From positions 3,004,501 through 3,068,500 of the forward strand of contig NC_080671.1 in the NCBI RefSeq assembly GCF_030247195.1: DNA of 64,000 nucleotides, in the 5' to 3' direction. The DNA is from Topomyia yanbarensis (Eukaryota; Arthropoda; Insecta; Diptera; Culicidae). The notes beneath the pieces were generated by a model that saw only the letters and a list, made by a program, of their open reading frames with translations, searched no databases and was not told the DNA's origin. Shown in pieces: positions 58,968-64,000 of the stretch (positions within the stretch are counted from its first letter, which is position 1; each line of letters opens with the position of its first letter). A program made the position numbers and the translations under genes.

Positions 58968-58979
58968 GCTTACATCGTT
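58968..58979 (-). promoter_or_regulatory. 5' splice site of the proposed first exon
   Basis: CGAT|GTAAGC on the minus strand; +3 A, +4 A and +5 G match the donor consensus. Confidence 0.5.
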
Positions 58980-59178
58980 GTCCCGGTGGCGGAGTCCGAA
59001 GCAGCTCCCGCTTCACGGACATGGCCGTATTGTTGTTGTCCTCCCGATGATGATGATTATGATGATGATGGTGATGATGATGTTCTCCCCGACTGGAAGC
59101 CCACGAGCGCACTTTCGATATCACCATATTGGAAGAAGATTCACTCAGCGGAGTCGTGTTCGTTGGTAACAATAACAT
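58974..59178 (-). CDS. candidate first coding exon of an unidentified minus-strand gene (His-rich, Ser/Pro-rich N-terminus)
   Basis: From ATG 59178 (G at -3) the frame gives MLLLPTNTTPLSESSSN, an internal Met at codon 18 in better context (AAT ATG G; MVISKVRSWASSRGE), a run of eight His, then NHHHREDNNN, MSVKRELLRTPPPGQR and a donor GAT|GTAAGC with intron from 58973. It leaves phase 1. Without splicing the frame would stop five codons later, which supports splicing. His/Asn/Asp runs followed by Ser/Pro are common in insect regulators of transcription or signalling, but no domain identifies this one. It sits 711 nt downstream of a strong core promoter, and a matching micro-exon lies at 24.3 kb. 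Confidence 0.5.
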
Positions 59179-59889
59179 ATCACAAATAAAGGACTTAAAA
59201 AAAACTAAAAGCTAACAACTGGATTGGAACTTCTTTGCACTGAATCTTATCGAAACAGCAATCACTAGAATCAAAGCAGGCTACGTTTTGTTGTTTTTCT
59301 ATTTGCTTCGCTCGTTTCAGTTTGCTATTGTTTTGCTATCACATCGCTAGCTTGGATCGAACCGCATAATCACACTACCAGCAGCAGCAGGTTTGTAAAC
59401 GGATGGGCCAATATTTGGTCATTTCACCGAAACAAAAAACGTACAACACTTCCACCGAGCAAGGCCAACAACAAGAAAACATATGATTCACCTTCGAGGT
59501 TCGTCACGCAATTAATCGGTCTCGATGATAAACACTCACGAAATCTTTGATCCAATTTTTTTTTCTTCTCGCTTCTTCGTTGTCCGTGCGATAGTAAAAA
59601 CGGGATTACACAAGAGAGCGACCCGCGGATCGGTCGGGGTGTGTGCACTACCTACTCCTTGCTTGCGCCAGCCACCTCGCAAACCCCGTCCGTCGTGTGG
59701 TTTCGCGACCGTCCGTTCGTCTTGAGGCGTACGTAGTTGGCTTTGCTCGCGCGTATAATGAGACGATACCTCTAGAAGGCTTCGTTTCTTTAACTTTTTA
59801 TTTCTGCTTGTGTTTGGTTGCGTGTCTCTCAAACAAACACTGGTTGCGTGTGTTACACGTCTTTAATCGTTCAGCAGTATAAACGAACT
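59179..59889 (-). other. proposed 5' leader of the minus-strand gene
   Basis: About 711 nt from the predicted start site to the ATG. It carries upstream frames of up to 98 codons (59832-59536) that could act as uORFs. GC-richer than the intron, no transposon motif. Confidence 0.4.
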
Positions 59890-59922
59890 GACGAGAGTTG
59901 ATTTCCATTGAACAAGTATAAC
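59858..59922 (-). promoter_or_regulatory. core promoter: TATA-like box, initiator and DPE
   Basis: Minus strand: TTATACTT with its TATA T at 59920, TCAGTTCGTT with A(+1) at 59889, and AGACG at 59862-59858. TATA-to-start spacing is 31 bp, and the DPE falls exactly at +28 to +32. The initiator matches the Drosophila TCAGTT form and AGACG is the canonical DPE. Finding all three in register by chance is unlikely. Confidence 0.6.
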
Positions 59923-60112
59923 TCAAAAGTGTATGTTTTGCCTATGCGATTGGGCTTATTTGCACAAGTTGCTCAAACACATACATACAGATGAAAGAAG
60001 CAAAAAAAACTTGACGAAAATTTATGCTGCTTCTGGTATCGGAGAGTGCGAGAGTTGGTTGGTGTTGTGTTGGTTTGGTAGCTCGAGGTCGACACTGCAG
60101 CAGTAAGTTGGT

Positions 60113-60123
60113 GAGAGAGAGAG
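60113..60123. promoter_or_regulatory. GAGA element
   Basis: GAGAGAGAGAG about 230 bp upstream of the predicted start, a typical GAGA-factor site near insect promoters. Confidence 0.5.
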
Positions 60124-60315
60124 CTTTTCAAAAATACAAAAAAGGAAAAGTCACGTGTATGCGGACTCAGACGGTATCTACTACGGCTACGATGCAATCG
60201 AAAGCTCGCTCTCCCGGTTGCTCTGTTGGTAACCGCTACCAAACGATCGTTCAGTTCAACCAACGGTGTATTGGTGGTTGGCGCGAGTGCGTTGTGCAAT
60301 GTGCTGCCTCGCTCG

Positions 60316-60325
60316 CTCTCTCTCT
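60316..60325. promoter_or_regulatory. GAGA element (opposite orientation)
   Basis: CTCTCTCTCT about 430 bp upstream of the predicted start. Confidence 0.5.
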
Positions 60326-60980
60326 TCGCCAACATCTCTGAACAACCGAACGATGTAAAAAGCGAATGGAAACACAGAGCTTGCTGCGACACGGAGTGGG
60401 GATATAAAAAAAGCAAACGAAGAGACTGTATAATGTATTCACAGAAACGGAGGGGTACAATCTAAAATAGGCGGAGACTATTTTAAATGATTTTTTATTT
60501 CATTTTTTTTACAATTTTATGATATGAAAATGATTTTTATGCGAGAGCGTTTGTGCGCATACGTGTATGTATGTGAGAACAGTTCCAACCGAGGAAAAGT
60601 TTTTCGTCAAGTTTTATGTCTTTCTATTTTTCCTATGCTTTTGGAGTGGGCCAACACTGGGAAATTGGTTGCAAAATGAATTGATGGAAATTGAATCAGC
60701 TTCCCTTTTCTGCTTGTGTATCAGCGGTACCTGGCAGGGAGGCAATTTTTGGCCGTTTCCCGTTTGAGCGCGCTTTACGCTTTTGTGACGTCAGCGCTTC
60801 AATCGTTGCTGATGGATAATTCTTTATTATTTTTCTCGAAAAAGAGGGAGATTTTTGTTTTCACTGATGGATTTGTAGAATGGTGTTTGGTTTGGTACTT
60901 TCAAGTGGTTTAATCCTTTTTTAACAATTTGTACGAGGGGATGAATGGCAGTTGGAAATTCCAGAAGTATCGGAACGGAT
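60326..60980. other. upstream flank of the promoter
   Basis: Unique sequence, T-rich after 60480; no gene supported. Confidence 0.35.
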
Positions 60981-60989
60981 CGTAACGGA

Positions 60990-61076
60990 TTTTTTTCGCG
61001 CCGATGTTATAGATGTGGAAGCTCGCATATTGACGAATGTCCATATGTTGTGTTTTCTATTTTGACGACAAATATT
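60990..61076 (+). pseudogene. zinc-knuckle fragment of a retroelement gag
   Basis: The plus strand reads SRRCYRCGSSHIDECPYV, a CX2CX3HX4C motif one residue short of a canonical CCHC knuckle, then a stop. It is too short to classify. Confidence 0.4.
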
Positions 61077-61448
61077 TAAATACAAATATATTCTACCACA
61101 ATAGATCTTAATACTTGTCGCAGTAGTTCATCTGCTACAAAGAATGATTCAAAATTATTGTTTACTGATTACAGCAATACAATGTTCATTTCAGACCGCC
61201 TACGAAATTTTATTCTGGATCTACTCCTGTCGTAGTCGGAAGCCTGGGCGAGCGGTGGCCGCTTAAACGCGCTGCCTCATGCTGTGAACCAGTGCATCGT
61301 GAGCACGGCGCAACGATCGTCGCAAAATTACTGCATATTAAGGTATTTGTTTTAATTATTCGTCAATTGTTACTATTTTGCGATGTTCCTAGCTATGCAA
61401 TATGTAAAACTAGATAATTTTCGTATCAGGTGCTTTGCTTGGATCAAC
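61077..61448. other. unassigned spacer
   Basis: Contains a GC-rich block at 61240-61320 without recognisable RNA structure or frame. Confidence 0.3.
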
Positions 61449-61685
61449 TCTCGACAAACAAATTATTACGGCTTAAAAGCCAACTGTCAAAATTATCTTT
61501 GAAAGGAAATTCCGGACAAACCGTCACTGGCTAAACACAGTTCATAGCAGTTAATGGAAGAGAAAACAATTCCCTTTTGATTGCTACCAACATCTGTGAT
61601 TGGCGAGTAACGGTTTGTCCGGAATTTGCTTTCAAAGATAATTTTGACAGTCGGCTTTTAAGCCGTAATCATATGATTGTCGAGA
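61449..61685. repeat. foldback with 83-84-bp arms
   Basis: Arms 61449-61531 and 61602-61685 are inverted, nearly identical over long blocks (ACGGCTTAAAAGCC, CTGTCAAAATTATCTTTGAA, ATTCCGGACAAACCGT). The loop is 70 bp. As RNA it would form a long, almost perfect duplex. Confidence 0.85.
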
Positions 61686-61954
61686 ACTGTTCACTCTCAC
61701 GAGGTAAACTCAATAAAAATCGACATTTTCCGGATATGCGGTGTAGCAGTCGGCGAAGATTAAGAATGAAAAATTGTTTTTGTTTGCCCGACGTTTCGAC
61801 GCGAGTTTGCATCATTCTTCGGGGATACTATATTTGACGACACAAAATAATTTATATAGTTTACTTAACTTTTATTTCGTTTCACGCTAAAACTTTCCCT
61901 GGCATCAAATGTTAGATTATCGTATTGATCGTAATTTAATGTTTTTTATATATA

Positions 61955-62006
61955 TTTATATATGTTAGTTATGGCATTGGTTTATATATGTTAGTTATGG
62001 CATTGG
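61955..62006 (+). repeat. perfect tandem duplication of a 26-bp unit
   Basis: 61955-61980 and 61981-62006 are identical (unit ends GTTAGTTATGGCATTGG). Confidence 0.95.
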
Positions 62007-63020
62007 TCTCACTTGTATTACAATGTCGCTGTTGGGGCTTGTTCGTCTAATGATCGAAAACTCATTTTATAGTGGGTGTTGGCAAATATACTGCCCATAA
62101 AAGCATAAGAGTCCCATATTGAAAAACAGCAAGCCGAGAAAGACGCTGTTGAAGATTTACATTTTCATTAAGCCTTATGGATGGGACAACCCAATCTTAT
62201 TTGTGCATTGTGATTCAGTGGTGATACAGAATACAATCGTACAGATAACTCATTTTCGACAAAAATCCATATGCTTTTATGGGCAGTATAGCTCATAAAT
62301 GAAGGTGTAGAATCCCACTCTCCGTAGTGAATTCCCCATAATATATGTAGGCCATTTATGTTTTGTGTAAAACCTGTTAGACGAGATGGTTAACGCTGTA
62401 CAGCCATGAGTTGAGCCCTTGTTTGTTAAGTTGCCCACACAATGTGCAATGTAATTATGGAAATTAAGAAATAGTAATATCAAAAGCGTAATACTTTTGC
62501 TGTATTGAAACATGTGTTCGCTACAACATTGCTTTCAATTATTCGTGCACGGATTGGCCAACCCACCAATTCCTCAAGATAGACTGTTTTGCAAAGTATC
62601 TTGAGCTCACCAATCTGCCCAAAGAACAGGTATGGTACCATTGCCCTTTGAAGATCTTTGGTATTGTTCTACTGAGAGTGTTAGTTCTCAGTTTCACATT
62701 CATCTTTAAGGGAGTTGATAAGTCAATTGACTTCCTTTTTAACATAGGCATGAGCCGTGGTACATTTTTTAACGTTGTTTTTGATCAAAGTATACAGTCT
62801 GTCTATAACGCTCTCATAAGCTGCTATTGAATTTTTAGTTGTTCCGACTTCCGATTCCAGAGTTACGTAATACATGATGACCAAATGATGTAATACATTT
62901 TAAAATGGGTGTAAGATTACTTGAACCTGCGGGTCTAGATCGCTAAATATCAATAGCCCTGAGTACATTAGCCATCTATGTTGAAAAAGGTTTTGCATTT
63001 CCTTCTGACATACGTAGCTT
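62007..63020. other. unassigned AT-rich region
   Basis: Frames up to 78 codons on the minus strand have no recognised domain. Nothing else supported. Confidence 0.35.
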
Positions 63021-64000
63021 CACGGAAAAAAATCTGTTCATAAATTCATGAACAAATGGTCACGATTTCGTGAACTGAACGATTTACGAAAACCGTGACC
63101 AAGTTCCTGAAATTATGAATAATAAACCTCGTATTCATGAAACTATTTGTGTTTTCTAAAACCAGTTCGACTAGAATATATACATGGCGTTACATTAGAA
63201 TGGTTGGTTGGGTTACTGTAGTTTTTGTTGTGATTCTTGTTGATGATTTGTGAATACACAGTCGACAGTCAAACGTTGTTCATGATTTCAAGAGCTTGTT
63301 CGCGATTCTTGTGAATTCTCATGACGTTAGCGGTATTAAAGTTCATGATTTCAAGATCTTAGACGCGATGTTCGTAATTTCCATTCACGTTATCGTGATA
63401 TTTTAGTCATGAGTAGTATGTTATTTCACTCGTATGTTAGGAATCATGAACCAGTTCACGAATACATGAATAATATTTTATGATTTCGTGAACTATTTTA
63501 CGAAAACGAATGGTAAATTGTGGCTATTATACTAGGTATCATGAACCGGTTCACGAATACATGAATATTTCATGACGTTGTGAACTATTTTACGAGCATG
63601 GATATTGGATCGTAACTAATATATTAGGAATCATGAACAAGTTCACGAATGTATGAATAATATTTGATGATTTTCTGAACCATTTCACGAGCACGGATTT
63701 TGGATCGTGACTTATATATTAGGGATCATGAATTAGTTCATTGGATTCATCAATAAAATTCCGAATTTTGTGAAATAGTTCACGAAAAAATAACAAAAAA
63801 ATAGAACATTTTGATTTTATGATCTATTGTTCCTATATCAGAAAAAAATCATGAGTCAACCTTTGGTTTTATGAATAATGTTCATAAAGCTGTGAACTAG
63901 TTCTTGGCGGAAACCGTGACTGAAGTTAACAAAACAACATCAAATATTTCCACTGATGAAAGCGTTATACAGGCGTTACTGAAGGGAAATCGAACATATC
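63021..64000 (+). repeat. palindromic-array repeat family, copy 2 (runs off the window)
   Basis: Starts CACGGAAAAAAA, then CGTGAACTGAACGA, then at least four units of about 95 bp each opening with ATCATGAACCRGTTCACGAA (about 63443, 63539, 63630, 63726) and containing GATTTCGTGAACTATTTYACG. It ends in the AAACCGTGACTGAAGTT segment shared with 23181-23270. Units are internally palindromic. Confidence 0.75.

Noticed and set aside
58978..59169. Met-run plus-strand frame
   Set aside because: It is the complement of the CAT (His) run of the better-supported minus-strand exon.
1..64000. CRISPR array, bacterial operon or endogenous viral element
   Set aside because: No regularly spaced identical repeats with unique spacers and no operon-like gene spacing. 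No viral protein was recognised; the unidentified frames were not assigned to viruses for lack of motif evidence.

Overview
The window looks like non-coding insect DNA, most likely from a mosquito of the Aedes/Culex group (Culicidae, Culicinae). This is an inference. It rests on the mix of decayed non-LTR retrotransposons (Jockey-like, LOA-like with RNase H, RTE-like), tRNA-derived SINEs, a Tc1 transposase relic and many foldback MITEs. They are packed between AT-rich unique islands that carry Drosophila-style core promoter and GAGA motifs. There is no bacterial gene organisation, CRISPR array, rRNA or intact transposon gene.

Host signal. The best-supported host gene runs on the minus strand. 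At its right end is a core promoter with a TATA-like box at -31, a TCAGTT initiator with +1 at 59889 and an AGACG downstream element at exactly +28. Downstream lie a leader of about 710 nt and a first coding exon (59178-58974) encoding a His-rich, Ser/Pro-rich N-terminus that ends in a good splice donor. About 34.6 kb further on, a 45-nt micro-exon (24338-24294) has a TACTAAC branch-like site, a CAG acceptor and an ATG|GTAAGT donor. It is open in the phase exon 1 needs and also begins and ends in phase 1. If this model is right, most of the window is one huge 5' intron plus the start of the next. I do not recognise the protein.

Layout. 1-2.4 kb: minus-strand Jockey and LOA-like RT relics. 3.2-4.2 kb: GC-richer island. 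5.5-6.8 kb: repeat and dead Tc1 transposase. 7.8-10.5 kb: 126-bp foldback, minus-strand Jockey-type gag (ORF1) relic, and a 523-bp tRNA-SINE nested in a small palindromic element, followed by a tRNA-like pseudogene. 11.9-15.2 kb: unique island. 15.3-17.4 kb: unidentified decayed ORFs. 17.84-18.99 kb: 1150-bp MITE with arms of about 360 bp. 19.0-23.4 kb: an array of palindromic units of about 95 bp, split by an RTE-like retrotransposon with three independent killing lesions. 23.4-27 kb: unique island with the micro-exon. 27.5-31.9 kb: Jockey RT relic, palindromes, an ORF1-only retroposon and a short retroposon with 23-bp target-site duplications. 34.2-42.2 kb: degenerate repeats, a SINE tail and a second LOA-like copy whose RNase H domain is split by a 943-bp foldback element. 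42.4-45.2 kb: unique island. 49.0-50.5 kb: histone-H3-like pseudogene and a palindromic MITE. 53.3-57.3 kb: RT relic and 1 kb of degenerate GATCCAA/GATTCAA-type repeat. 58-61 kb: promoter island. 61.4-64 kb: 84-bp-arm foldback and a second copy of the palindromic-array family.

How the parts relate: nothing here forms a pathway. The island/TE alternation fits an ancestral regulatory intron inflated by nested insertions. Several insertion orders can be read directly (RTE into array repeat, foldback into LOA, SINE into palindromic element). All coordinates for relics are approximate, and family names come from recognised motifs, not from a search.
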